Below, piece after piece: positions 11,581-22,600 of a stretch of DNA of 64,000 bases. The notes beneath the pieces were generated by a model, which worked only from the letters and a program-made list of their open reading frames with translations, had not been told where the DNA came from and ran no database searches. Source of the DNA: Hippopus hippopus (lineage: Eukaryota > Mollusca > Bivalvia > Cardiida > Cardiidae); contig OX328113.1 of the NCBI GenBank assembly GCA_946811185.2, forward strand, positions 19,614,521 to 19,678,520. Direction: 5' to 3'. A program made the translations under genes and the position numbers. Each line of letters starts with the position of its first letter. Position 1 is the stretch's first letter.

Positions 11581-12255
11581 AGACCAAAGTTGGGAGTATG
11601 ACGGTAGATATATAATTAGATTGAGATTACAGTAATTTTGTATTGATCAGTGTTTTTGAAGAATATCTTTAAAGAGATGTTTAAACAATTTGTCTATATG
11701 AGGTAAAGACGCATGTACCTAATACTAGTATGTTAATTGATAGATTTTTATTTTTATATTTCACCCCTGACCTCCCACTACCCGCTATTTCTTGTTTGAA
11801 GGAATAATATATATATGTATCTCTACAGATGCCTATACCATCTTGCTGCAGACTGTGCTCTTGAAAACATGGTGGAAAAAGAAGAAATTGCTTTTATCAA
11901 ACGATTTCCCCATGTGCAACGGTGTTAACAGTTGACAGACTATTCAGAAATGTCCTTGAAACTCTGTATAATCAATATGACATAAAATTTAATATACGAG
12001 AACATGTGGAAATAATTTGGCAACAGGAAAAATTACTTGTTACAAGCAATTTCTCCTATTTGCCACAATGTTTTTGAGTGTCATCTGCTGTAATAGGCAA
12101 AAAAGTTTGTGAATGTGGCAATATATCATGTTGCTCTTCGCTTTCAAAAGTATAATGGCTTGGATGGTACCCCTGTATTGTTACGTACACTGAAGATGCA
12201 GGAAACAGTGCTTGCTATCATATCTTTGTGCTTAGAGTGTATTCTTTCTTTAGTT
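11581..12255. other. intergenic, two M1 hairpin relics
   Basis: Degenerate cores near 11860-11930 and 12000-12080; otherwise AT-rich with nothing recognised. Confidence 0.4.
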
Positions 12256-12450
12256 TAAGCCTTTACTTAATGATCCAGTGTTTACATAACCCGGGAGAAA
12301 GGCAGGTCTTTTAAAACAAAGTAAGAAAAGAAAAACTACAGATACCCAGTATTTTCTGTCTTTCCAACATTGTATCGTATCCTATCAATGACAAATCCCA
12401 CCATTGTAGCCACGTTTATTGTGTTTAATGCCATGAACATAGCCAAGTCT
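12256..12450 (+). mobile_element. M1 copy, eroded
   Basis: TTTACTTAATGATCCAGTG start and a CAAATCCCACCATTGTAGCC right half. Confidence 0.55.
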
Positions 12451-12494
12451 TGTATAGGGTCAAACTTTTCCTCACCCAATTACGCATTTGCAGG

Positions 12495-12785
12495 ACTTGA
12501 GAACTTGAGAACGGGGTCCAGGGTTCGATCCCTGGCTACGACCCCTGGCTCGGCCAATTTCTTTCCGAGGATTGATGATAGTCACAGCGACAGGATTCAT
12601 TCCTCTCCCACCGCTGACCATTGTTTCGACGATGATTATGTGGGAAAGCAGCCAGTGGCTTGGAAAGAAAATTGTGCGGAGTACTGGTAAAAGAGACTCC
12701 AGGAAAGCATGGATAGGTGCACTGGCTGCCGCGATATAACTGAAATAATTTTGAAAACGGCGTTAAACACCATACAACCAACCAA
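12495..12785 (+). mobile_element. SINE-B copy
   Basis: B box GGGTTCGATCCC, body with CAGCCAGTGGCTTGG and AAGAGACTCCAGGAAAGCAT, tail ACTGAAATAATTTTGAAAAC then CACCATACAACCAACCAA. Confidence 0.85.
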
Positions 12786-12825
12786 CCAATTACGCATTTT
12801 TATTTCTGTGCAATGGAAGGCTTTG

Positions 12826-12965
12826 ACCCTTTACCACACAATCCTGAGACTGAACGACCCTGAAAAAGGCTTTTGAATACTGGTAGCCTTTTCCCACAAT
12901 ATTTTCAGAGACCTTCTTACCAAGTGTTGTTAAAACTCGGAATTGTATGGTATAGGAATAGGCAT
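12826..12965. mobile_element. M1 variant with two identical-type ends
   Basis: Both halves are the CACACAATCC...GACCCTGA half in inverted orientation, giving a short, wholly palindromic derivative. Confidence 0.65.
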
Positions 12966-13361
12966 GTAAAGCAGAAGGCTTCAGGCATTGTAAGTAACAG
13001 GGTATCTCGTCACAGAATTTTGGAATGACAGAATTCTTTGCAATTGTTGTCTATTCGGTCTTGTCCAAAATGTTGTCATTTGGTATAGAGTTAGAACATG
13101 TTATTGTTTGGTAAAGGATTAAATTAAAGAAAATCAAAGTACTTTTTGTTCACATATCAAGTAGAATAATTGCTCTATTTCAAAAGGCTAAAAATACTCA
13201 TTACTGTTTCATCAGGGGCATTTTTCGCACAATTTTGTCAAACAAGGAAAAAACTGAAAACACTATTTACATGTATACAACATAAATCAGTGAATGGTGA
13301 CTTGCTGTTTTGAAATCATGCACATATAGAAGTCGGAGCTTTTTTCACCCATTTATCTCAT

Positions 13362-13575
13362 TTAACCCTTTTACAAAACAGTCCCTGGTTTTAACAACCC
13401 TGTCAGAGGTTTTTTAAAACATTATGGGAAAAGGAGAACATGCTGAGAACCAGCATGTTCTCCTTTTCCCACAATGTTTTCCACGTTGTCAAAGAACTTG
13501 GGTTCATTTCTACCACTTTTGAATTTGTCATCTGGAGAATGGAAGTCTAGAATTACTAGTTTGGTTAAGATTTAA
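13362..13575 (+). mobile_element. M1 copy with compensated hairpin change
   Basis: TTAACCCTTTTAC start. C at 13439 and G at 13457, opposite each other in the arms, both differ from consensus and still pair. Shares its right TTAA with the next copy. Confidence 0.8.
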
Positions 13576-13764
13576 TTCTTCACTGAACAACATAAATGTA
13601 GACTTGTCCAAATCAAAAGCATTGCAGACAACTATTTAAATTTGGCTCAAATGATGGAATTTGTCTGTGATAGGGTACCAGCATTTTCTCCTTCTCCCAC
13701 TATGTTTTCTAAAGACGCCTTTCTCAGGGTAGTTAAAACTTGCGATTGTATGGTAAAGGGTTAA
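13572..13764 (-). mobile_element. M1 copy, left arm deleted
   Basis: Abuts the preceding copy at TTAA 13572-13575, ends GGTAAAGGGTTAA. Most of one hairpin arm is missing. Confidence 0.78.
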
Positions 13765-13914
13765 GGAACTTTTGCATTGCTTAGCTTTTGACAAATAATA
13801 CTTATTGCTAGATAATAGAAAAAAATGGAAAACTTCAGATTAAGTGGAAAGATTGTGACAAAGCCTTTTTGAGATGGCGTATCTAAATGTTACTTTTGAA
13901 TTATGTCCACATCA

Positions 13915-14040
13915 TAACCCTTAGGCTGATAAGAGCAACTCGGTGTGTTTTTGAAGACAGTGTAGATCAAAATCAGACTGCACCACGTGCAGTTTGATCT
14001 TAGATCTACACTGTCTGATATGGAGAGATTTTTCTGACAT
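13915..14040 (+). mobile_element. M3 element, partial
   Basis: AACCCTTAGGCTG end and palindrome AGTGTAGATCAAAATCAGAC / GATCTTAGATCTACACTGT. Confidence 0.7.
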
Positions 14041-14799
14041 CCCCCCACTCACAAAAAAATATAGAAAGGTGTTACCAACATGGGCGCCCCCTTCACTGCG
14101 ACCTTTGAGATGGCGACACGGTTGTTGCACGCAACACGTCGTCTATTCATAGTGATCATTTGTGCTAAATTATTTTAAAATCGGCACTTGGAATGCATGT
14201 GGAACTTATTGCCCAAGCACTAAAAGCACTCTATACCAAACACACATACATACATCTGTACATACATACATACTTTTATACATAAACACACAGACAGGTG
14301 TAACTCTATATGCCCCCTCCCCCCATTTTAATTGAAGTCAGACTTTATCGTTAGCTGGATTATTCCATTTAATAAACTTTAAAACTTTGGATGGTCTGGT
14401 ATAAGATGAAAATGCAGGAATTGAGACCTGAAGTATGTTTTACATTCTGTGTATTTTGAATTTGTCAAAATATTCATTATGAAGGAGTTTGACTGGTTTT
14501 GTGTTTTGATGTTAGCATGCAATTGATAGGAGCTGCTATAGCAATAATGTGTTCATAATTTGCCATTTCATTTATGTGTGTGTTTTTCTTTTGATGTGTA
14601 CATTTTCTGTTAGGTTTAATGTTAAATCTTTGAGCACAGATATCAATCTTTTTGAACCTGAGTTAACCAAGCTAATTTTTGACTGTGTGAAAGCTTGTGC
14701 TAGTGACATGAGGAGAAAAATAAGGAAAACTCTTTTCTTGTGATTTTTTTATTGACATAATCATTGTGGATAAAGGAGCAACCACTTACTGTTCTTTAT
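14041..14799. other. intergenic with CATA microsatellite
   Basis: ACATACATACATAC repeats near 14241-14300; no genes or other recognised features. Confidence 0.5.
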
Positions 14800-14995
14800 G
14801 GTCTTTGAGGACCCAAAGAAGGAGGGCCTTTTTAAACAAGAGGAAAATGTTGGTAAACAGCTTTTTCTGCTTATCTAACATTGTTTTTCACCTTTTTAGA
14901 CAAATCTCTTCACTTTAGCCATCTTTAATTTGTTGTCTGCAGATCCTTTCAATTTGGAGAAGTCCAGAATTTTGTCATTTAGTAAAGGATTATGA
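14800..14995 (+). mobile_element. M1 copy, eroded
   Basis: TTTGAGGACCCAAAGAAGG left side and TTAGTAAAGGATTA end. Confidence 0.65.
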
Positions 14996-15009
14996 AATGA
15001 CTGGTGTTT

Positions 15010-15125
15010 AATGCGGTTTTGCAGTCATATCACAACAACAGCTCATTTATGTCCCAGGCTTCTCCAATACTAGGCTAGGGCTCTGAAGTGTTTTGTCCAA
15101 AGGCACTTGCAAGAGAGGTGAATGA
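15010..15125 (-). mobile_element. SINE-A fragment
   Basis: Reverse complement of the SINE-A body (TAGGCTAGGGCTCTGAAGTG) and tail. Confidence 0.6.
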
Positions 15126-15401
15126 TTACATACCAAGCAGACATGCAAGGTGTAGGATGATAAAACATGGTGAAAAAGATACAAGTCAGTTCTCTAAGAT
15201 TTTAAGCTATAAATATGATAATACTATTTTAGTTGGTATTTATTTGTATTTAACCCATTTTCTGTTATGTTAGATAAGATATATACACTGCTTTTTTGTT
15301 GGAGTTAGCATAGTTACGGAGATGCAGTGAAATTGTACAATATTTTTTCTATGCTGTTAGTTTTTGTAGGATGTGATTTTTCTTGTGTATTTTGACAGTT
15401 G

Positions 15402-15605
15402 AACCCTTCAGCTGCTAAATGAATCGCCATTTTCACCATAATATATGAAGCAAAATAATACAATTCCAAACCATTTATGGCTAGAAAGAGCCACTCTATG
15501 AGAAAGTGTAAATTTGAGATCAGACTGCACATTCTCTGCATACTGATCTCGATCTGCACAGTCAGCAATAGTGACTTGAGTGTTGCATGGCAACCTAAGG
15601 GTTAA
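15402..15605 (+). mobile_element. M3 element
   Basis: AACCCTTCAGCTGCTAA left end, GAGATCAGACTGCACATTC hairpin, CCTAAGGGTTAA right end. Confidence 0.75.
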
Positions 15606-15699
15606 AAGAGAGGGATGGGTGGGTGATATGTTCAGGAAAAGGTCAAGTAAATTTTCTGTGCCCTTTTGTGGTACTTTGGTTTTAATACTCAACTGATAC

Positions 15700-15923
15700 T
15701 TTACCCTTTCGCACAATGCTGACAAAAGACCATGGGAAAAAAGCCTTTTGAAAACATCGTGGAAAAAGGAGAAAATGCTGGTTACCAGCATTTTCTCCTT
15801 TTCCCACAATGTTTTCTAGCCTATCAAAGCAAGATTGTACCATTTGAGCCACATTGAAATCGTCGTATGCAAACGCTTTCAACTTTGACAAGGCTAAAAT
15901 GTCGTCGTCTGGTAAAGGGTTAA
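15700..15923 (+). mobile_element. M1 copy
   Basis: TTTACCCTTTCGCACAATG start, nearly perfect hairpin, GGTAAAGGGTTAA end. Confidence 0.88.
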
Positions 15924-16085
15924 AGATCCTAGGTTTTAAATTCTGTGTTGGAAGGGGCATTTCTCAGAGACACCTTGTTTCTTTCTCTGAACTAGATTTG
16001 AACTGGTAAGAAACCCAAAGGTGGTCTCATACTGATGTTTTACAACAAATAAAATAAGCCATCTGGTCAACTCCAGTAGCATTTA

Positions 16086-16585
16086 GTGTACTGTACTGTC
16101 AAAATTTCCACAACTTTAACCCTTTCCCAAATGACAAAATTTTAGCCTCTACCATATTCAAAACATCTGCAGGTGACACATTCAAAAGTGGTTCAATGAA
16201 TTTCAGTACTTTGATAGGGTATATAACATTGTGGGAAAAGGAGAAAATGCTGGTTACCAGCATATTCTCCTTTTCCCACAATGTTTTCAAAAGGCCTACT
16301 TCTCAGGGTTGTTAAAACTTGGATTGTGTGGTAAAGGGTTAAAGCTGTTCACTTCACCTCTGTACTGTCAAAATTTCCACAACTTTAAGCTCTACAGTTC
16401 ACCTCTGCACTGTCATAGTTTCCACAACTAAGCTCTTCATTCACCCCTGTACTGTCATAGTTTCCATAACTATGAAGCTCTAGAATTCACCCCTGCCTGT
16501 CAAAATTTACACAACTTTGATGCTCTTCATTCACCCCTGTACTGTCAAAATTTCCACAACTTTAGAGCTCTTCACTTCACCTCGT
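16086..16585. repeat. minisatellite interrupted by M1
   Basis: About 55-bp units built on TACTGTCAAAATTTCCACAA and TTCACCCCTG, four to five copies after 16342 and a partial unit at 16090-16119, split by the M1 copy at TTAA. Confidence 0.85.
16116..16342 (-). mobile_element. M1 copy inserted in minisatellite
   Basis: TTAA at 16116-16119 and 16339-16342. The empty site is seen in the neighbouring unit ACAACTTTAAGCTC. Confidence 0.9.
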
Positions 16586-16754
16586 GCAGGAAGAGATGAA
16601 AATCCACATTTGACATTCAAGAACGATTTCATTACATTCAAAGGCAGTTATGGTGAACATGATATTTAATGTAGTTGATGTAGAAAAATGACTTCTTTTG
16701 CATTGCTAAATTACAAGCTCTGTCATAAGTCACTAAAAATTCCAGTTCTAGTCG

Positions 16755-16910
16755 TCAAACCCATGATTTCACTTTCCTGGGGAAGAAGCTTTCGAAAACT
16801 TTGAGAGAAAAGAAAGACATGCTGATAACCAGCATTTTCTTCTTTTTCCAGTTTTTTAGCTCTTTCAAAGGAAAATCCCATCATATGAGCTACACTTGTT
16901 GGCTTTAAAG
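16755..16910 (+). mobile_element. M1 copy, partial
   Basis: Hairpin and part of the right half; termini lost. Confidence 0.6.
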
Positions 16911-16917
16911 CTAATAC

Positions 16918-17148
16918 TTAACCCTTAACCCCACAATGCCGACTTAAAGACCCTAGGAAAGAAGTCTTTTTGAAAACATTGTAAGAAAAGGAGAAAATGC
17001 TGGTTACCAGCATTTTCTCCTTTTCCCACAATGTTTTCTACCCAATCACAGAAAAATTACACCATTTTAGCCACACAGAAGAGCTCATCTGCAAATGCTT
17101 TCAATTTGGACAAGGCTAAAATTTTGTCGTCTGGTAAAAGGTGAAATA
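16918..17148 (+). mobile_element. M1 copy
   Basis: TTAACCCTTAACCCCACAAT start, nearly perfect hairpin, GGTAAAAGGTGAA end. Confidence 0.85.
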
Positions 17149-17299
17149 TGGACAAGTATAGATTTTTGTATCATAGTAAAGAGTGAAATCATTATCTCTT
17201 GAAACAAGCTTGCTGCAGATTAACCTTATCCTGCCAAATTTCTATTGTTGATATGACAAAAGTAGTTTTTCTTGACAGTATTGGCTTTAAATTGGGTGC

Positions 17300-17412
17300 A
17301 TAGTATTGAACCTTCTGATAAAACAGCGGAGAGTGGAGAGAAAGATCAAACTGCAAGTATGTGCAGGCTGATCTTGTTTTGTACTCTCCACAAAATAATG
17401 CTAAGAGTTAAT
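17300..17412 (+). mobile_element. M3 element, partial
   Basis: Hairpin GAAAGATCAAACTGCAAG / CAGGCTGATCTTG and an AGAGTTAA end. Confidence 0.6.
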
Positions 17413-17416
17413 TTGA

Positions 17417-17438
17417 AAAAAAAAAAAAAAAAAAAAAA
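17417..17438. repeat. poly-A tract
   Basis: Run of about 22 A between M3 and M1 copies. Confidence 0.8.
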
Positions 17439-17474
17439 GAAATCTTGGTAAAATATGAATAATCAGCATGAGTA

Positions 17475-17655
17475 AGGAATCTAAGATCGTTAAGCCTTTT
17501 AAAACAATCGTGGGAAAAGGAGAAAATCTGGTCACCAGCATTTTCTCCTTTTTTTTTTCCACAATGTTTTCTACCCTTTCAAAGATTGAAATAATCTCTG
17601 AAGTCACAATTAATTTGTACAAGTTTGAAGTTTTGTACTTTTGTAAAGAGATAAC
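17475..17655 (+). mobile_element. M1 copy, 5' truncated
   Basis: Hairpin with a T-run expansion in the right arm, ends TTTGTAAAGAGATAAC. Confidence 0.68.
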
Positions 17656-17872
17656 TCTTTACCAACTGATAAAATTCTGGACTGGAATAAATTGAAAGCA
17701 AATTGCAGATGATAAAAGTAGCTCAAATAATAATTTCTCTCCGTGATAGGGTAAAAAAACATTGTGGGAAAAGGAGAAAATGCTGACAAGCATTTTCTCC
17801 TATTCCCACAATGTTTTCAAAAGCCTTTTCTTTCAAGGTTGTTACAACTGAGGATTGTGTGGTAAGGAGTTA
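17650..17872 (-). mobile_element. M1 copy
   Basis: TAACTCTTTACCAACTGAT start, good hairpin, GTGTGGTAAGGAGTTA end. Confidence 0.82.
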
Positions 17873-18135
17873 TACCTGAATTCATGCTGATAATTCATAT
17901 TTTACAGGGATGTTTTATGCTTACGCTGCAATGTTTTTGTTATACACTAGCATTCAGTGATATGGTTATAAACAATCATAAACAATCATTAACAGCATGC
18001 ATTTACTATTCCAGTCATTATTCAATCATCGGTTCTATATGCAATGTGTATATTATTATACATTCAATGAGTTGGATGAATAAAGATTATGAAAATTAAG
18101 AAAATGCTTGGTTTGTTTTGTATTTGACACTCTTT

Positions 18136-18365
18136 TTAAACCCTTTACTAAACGATCCCGAGTTTTAATGACCCTGACTGAGAAGCCTTTTGAAAACATG
18201 GTGGGAAAAGGAGAAAATGCTAGTAACCAGCATTTTCTCCTTTTCCCACCATGTTTTCTACCCTTTCAAAGACAAAAACCATTATCTGACTCACATTTAA
18301 TTTGTCATCTGGAAATGCTTTCAATTTGGACACTTCTAATTTTTTGACTTTTTATAAAGAGTTAA
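18136..18365 (+). mobile_element. M1 copy with compensated hairpin change
   Basis: TTAA at both ends. G at 18200 and C at 18250 replace the consensus T and A and still pair, leaving the arms nearly perfect. Confidence 0.88.
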
Positions 18366-18559
18366 TGATATGTTAGTTATCTAAGCTGCCAATACACCTA
18401 TCCATGTGTTCATGGCGTTTCTTTGCTAGATCAGTCCATAACACTGTTGAAGCTTCCGGATGCTTCCCAGATATAGCTTTGAAACTATGTATAGCTGTGA
18501 CAGTATTAAATGAATATTGTTGCACTGACATTCATTCAACCTTAAAGAGTCTCTGATAA

Positions 18560-18610
18560 CTTCTGTTCCTTTGGTAGACAGATCAAGATCAGACAGCACA
18601 AAACATTCCA
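18560..18610 (+). mobile_element. M3 hairpin relic
   Basis: GTAGACAGATCAAGATCAGA and flank only. Confidence 0.4.
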
Positions 18611-18701
18611 TTATTTGGCACTCTCAGGGTGAACCTGTTGAAAGAACTCTGGCTGGGTTGAAATTCAAAATCGATTATGAGCAGTGCTTTGCATCTGAGC
18701 T

Positions 18702-18927
18702 ACCCCTTTACCTGATAACCCTGAATTTTAACAACACTGCAGAAGAAGGCTTTTGAAAACATTGTGGCAAACGGAGAAAATGCTGGTAATTAGCATTTTC
18801 TCCTTTTCCCCACAATGTTTTCTTCCCTTTCAAAGGCAGAAATCATCATTCAAGCCGCATTTTGTTGTCTGCCAATGCTTTGAATTTTGTCTAATCCAGA
18901 AATTTGTCATTTAGTAAAGAGCTACAA
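18702..18927 (+). mobile_element. M1 copy
   Basis: ACCCCTTTACCTGATAACC start, TTAGTAAAGAGCTA end. Confidence 0.8.
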
Positions 18928-19159
18928 TAGTTTATATTTTTAACCTATTTTTTCACATCTTCAAATTCTTATGACATCTATTGATAAGTAGAGATGATTG
19001 CCTCCTGAAAATTTCCACCAGTACTTCTGTCACTGGTAGTGGTCAAAGTTGACCCTGCTCATTTGCCCGTTTCAAACCCTTACACCATTGTCTCCCACTA
19101 ACATGAGCAATTGTATGTCTTCATTGAACCTTCACTAGATTTTGCAGTTTGGTAAACAT

Positions 19160-19356
19160 TTAAACCTTTACAACAAAATACTTGACTTTGCAGATAAAAA
19201 AACAATTATTATGACTTCAAACACCCTTTTGGAAGGGTAAAAACATGGTGGGAAAAGGAGAAAATGCTAGCTACCAGCATTTCTCCTTTTCCCATGTTTT
19301 CAAAAGCCTTCTTCCTCAGGGTCATGAAAACTCAGTATTGTTGAGTAAAGGGTTAA
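19160..19356 (-). mobile_element. M1 copy
   Basis: TTAAACCTTTACAAC start, one arm shortened by deletion, GAGTAAAGGGTTAA end. Lies about 110 bases beyond the ZMYND8 stop, so it may be in the 3' UTR. Confidence 0.8.
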
Positions 19357-19466
19357 AAACAAGAACTAATGCCAACATGCCTTGCTGCTGGGAGTGAGGG
19401 TTGCTTGATAACAGTTACTGTATGTAAATCTGAATACACAGCCTGTTGGCCAACTGTCAGTGAACA

Positions 19467-19655
19467 CTAAAACCGGTGCCTTGGATATCCCAGTATGCCT
19501 TGCTGGGCGGGATTTGCCTGAGGAAACAGAATGCTGCTGTTGTACGGTGTTTGCTGTCGTTGAAGCTGAACTGGGTAAACAGTCTGCTGAAGAATTGGTT
19601 GTTGTATAAGCATGGAGTTGTTCATTGAGGGTTGGGACACTGGTCTGGGTGGCAT
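19467..19655 (-). CDS. ZMYND8: ZMYND8 terminal exon, Pro/Gln-rich C terminus
   Basis: 62 codons plus [16 protein letters not shown], a Gln-rich run, and the end [10 protein letters not shown]. Acceptor TTACAG at about 19656. A remnant M1 end lies 20-110 bases upstream of the acceptor. Confidence 0.85.
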   Translation of the reverse strand: MPPRPVSQPSMNNSMLIQQPILQQTVYPVQLQRQQTPYNSSILFPQANPAQQGILGYPRHRF

Positions 19656-22600
19656 CTGTAATACATGCATGATTTGTGTGAACTCTTTACCAGATGGCAA
19701 AGTTTTAGACCTGTCCAAACTAAAAGCACTTGCAGGGGACAAAATTAATGCAATTTAAGTGATGGATACACTAATTTGAACTTGAAAAAAAGTATTTTGA
19801 GAAACATCAGAGGATGCTAGTTACATGTACATTTAATGCCCACTAGTCATCAAATAAAAATACGAGGGCTGTTTGATATGTAATGTGTATTGTACGATAT
19901 CTCAAAAGCATTCGACTCAAATAGTGAAATGAACATTACATCCCTTCAAAGTATTCTCCGCGGTTTGAAATACATAATTTCAATCTCTGAATCCATTTCT
20001 GAAATGCGTCACGGTACGCTGATTTAGGTAGACCTCTGAGGCACTGACTGATGGCTGAGCCAAGGGCTTGTCGGGACTTGTAACGACGACCAGATAAGAA
20101 CTTTTTAAGTTTTTGAAAAAGGAAAAAGTCGCATGGGGCTAGATCTGGAGAGTATGGTGGGTGTGGCAAAAACTGCTTCACAAGCTCAGATATATGTGAT
20201 GGAGCATTATCATGAAGTAGACGAACATGCCTAAATCCTGACACAGGACGTCATTTAAGATAATATTTCTTGACCTTTTTTAGTATAACATCTCGGTAAT
20301 ATTGACCTGTAACACTTTTGCCCTTCGGCAGTGGAATTTGTACGGCTATACCATCACATGAAAAGAATATGCAATAAAGAACCTTCTTTGTGCTTGTGCT
20401 TCTTTTGGCAACTACAGGCCTTCTACCGTGTTTAGTTTGCCATATTTTGTTTCCAATTTTTCTTACTGGTTCGAAATAGTGAACCCATGTTTTGTCACCA
20501 GTAACAATGTTTGCAAATTGTCTTTGATTGAATTTGGGAAACATTTTGAGCAATTGCTTAGCGGTTTGTACTCATACCCATTTTTGGTCATCTGTCAATA
20601 TATGCGGTATCCATCTGGCAGGAATCTTTTGTACTTTCAAAATACGCTTCAAAATGAAATGCACCTGCGATAGTGATATGCCAACAGCGTTGGCAATATC
20701 ACGAATCGTGTATCTGCCATCACTTTCAATTATTTCCCTGACTTTTGAGACATTTGCCTTGCCTGTTAAAGTCACAGGTCGGCCAGATTTTGCTGCATCT
20801 TTGACGGACTCTGTGCCAGTCAGAAATTTCTTTCTCCAACTACGAACTGTCTCATAAGATACCTTATCAGACCCATAAGCTTCCCCCAATTCAGTAAAAA
20901 TCTGCATTACCGAATGACCGCATTTTGTGCGAACTTTTATATAAGCTCTAATTTCTTCAATATTCTTAATCCATTTCCCAACCATTTTTACAACAGTGGT
21001 CAACGACTAGCTCTACTGAAAGGACTATAAGTTTAAAACTATGTGGAGCTGAAGGCTTGTGTTTATACCATTGGAAAGGTATTGAATAGAGCTATTCAAG
21101 CGTATCATCATCCACGAAATCGTGGAAAGCGTTATCGCGCTGTGGTACAATACACATTACATATCGAACAGCCCTCGTAACTTGGATATTAATTTGCAGA
21201 CAAATTTAATTCACGCCAGTTAAAAGTATGGACATTATTATGAGTCTAATAATGTGAACATTACCGTGCAATCTCTCACATATCCAGTCACTAGCAAAAT
21301 AATACATCATACTGAAAAACGAACAAAACTGGGCAACTTTTGTGCTAGTTTTACAATACATTTTTGTGGCATTTGTCGAAGACAATGCCACTATGAGTTC
21401 AATATTGAATTTTGAAGACCATGCATCATATTTTGTGCAAAGCCGAAGGAAATAAACCCAATTAACCTCATTTTTTCTCAGACAAATGAGTTTTTCGATA
21501 GCATTCAGATATGTAATTGGTAAGGGCATATTAAAATACACCGGGTGAGGCCATGGGTCATGGAAATACTTCTCTTTGATTGAAAATAGCTTTTCAATAG
21601 CATTCTATCAGCGCAATGATATACACAAAGTTTGTCTACTGACCACTTGGTCCCGGGCTTTTTCGTTCCAAAACCAGTTCGTCCCCGGGCTTGTTCATCC
21701 CATAACTGCGTGTTACTCCATTTGATTGTGCATGAATATTCATAGATCAAAATAATTGATTGTATTGTTGGGAATTAGATCTTTATGGCCAAAGACATCT
21801 CAAATTCATAGTTTTCAGGTACAAACTTAATTCTATTCGATATATTTATATGGTTCTCTCTCTACCCATCATGCATCCTACTGTCAAGGGACATTACTCC
21901 TGACTCCTCCTGAATGATCAAAGGGAGACCACAATACACAAATAATCCTAACTTTGTCATAAGTACTCTCCCTTCAACCAAAAAAAAGGTATTAATTTGC
22001 TTAGTAGGTTGACTTCAAGCCAACATTTGAATAATATTTCTCTTTTTCTTTCAAATTATTAATTCCACACAAAGGCTTCCTTGACAAATGCCACTCCAGT
22101 GTTTTCAACACTTTGATTCTGCCAGTGACTGGACCTTTGACAGATTGCACTGTAACAGAACATCAGACCCATAATAATATCCATCGTTTTAAATGGTATA
22201 AATTCAATTAGCTTGCATTTTGACTCCTGAATTGTTGACTATTGGACACTGGTGCTTGTGTACCTTTAACCTACATTTTCTCTTTTTCCAATAAATCTTT
22301 TGTAAGGCTTTTACCTTGGAGTCCTTACATCACTGGATTGTCTGGTAAAGGGGTTAACTTATCTATCTATATTATCCCATGTTCTGATCAAACAGATTTT
22401 AGAGAATCAATTTTCTTACTTACCCCTTGATTAAGGAACACATTTCCTGGAACATGTGGCATCATATTGGAGGAGGGCTGTGCAAGTTTAATTTGTCCCT
22501 AGATATATAATAAGGGAAAAAATAGTTACATCTTGACACTTAAGACTGCTAAAATAATGAAATTGAGCTATTCTGGAGGGGGGGAAAAAATGCTTTCAGT

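Noticed and set aside
12370..12690. A 106-codon + strand frame.
   Set aside because: Built from an M1 right half joined to a SINE-B; no protein features.
16341..16585. CRISPR-like regular repeats.
   Set aside because: A eukaryotic minisatellite: units are imperfect and contiguous with no unique spacers. The array at 47937-48245 was rejected for the same reason.
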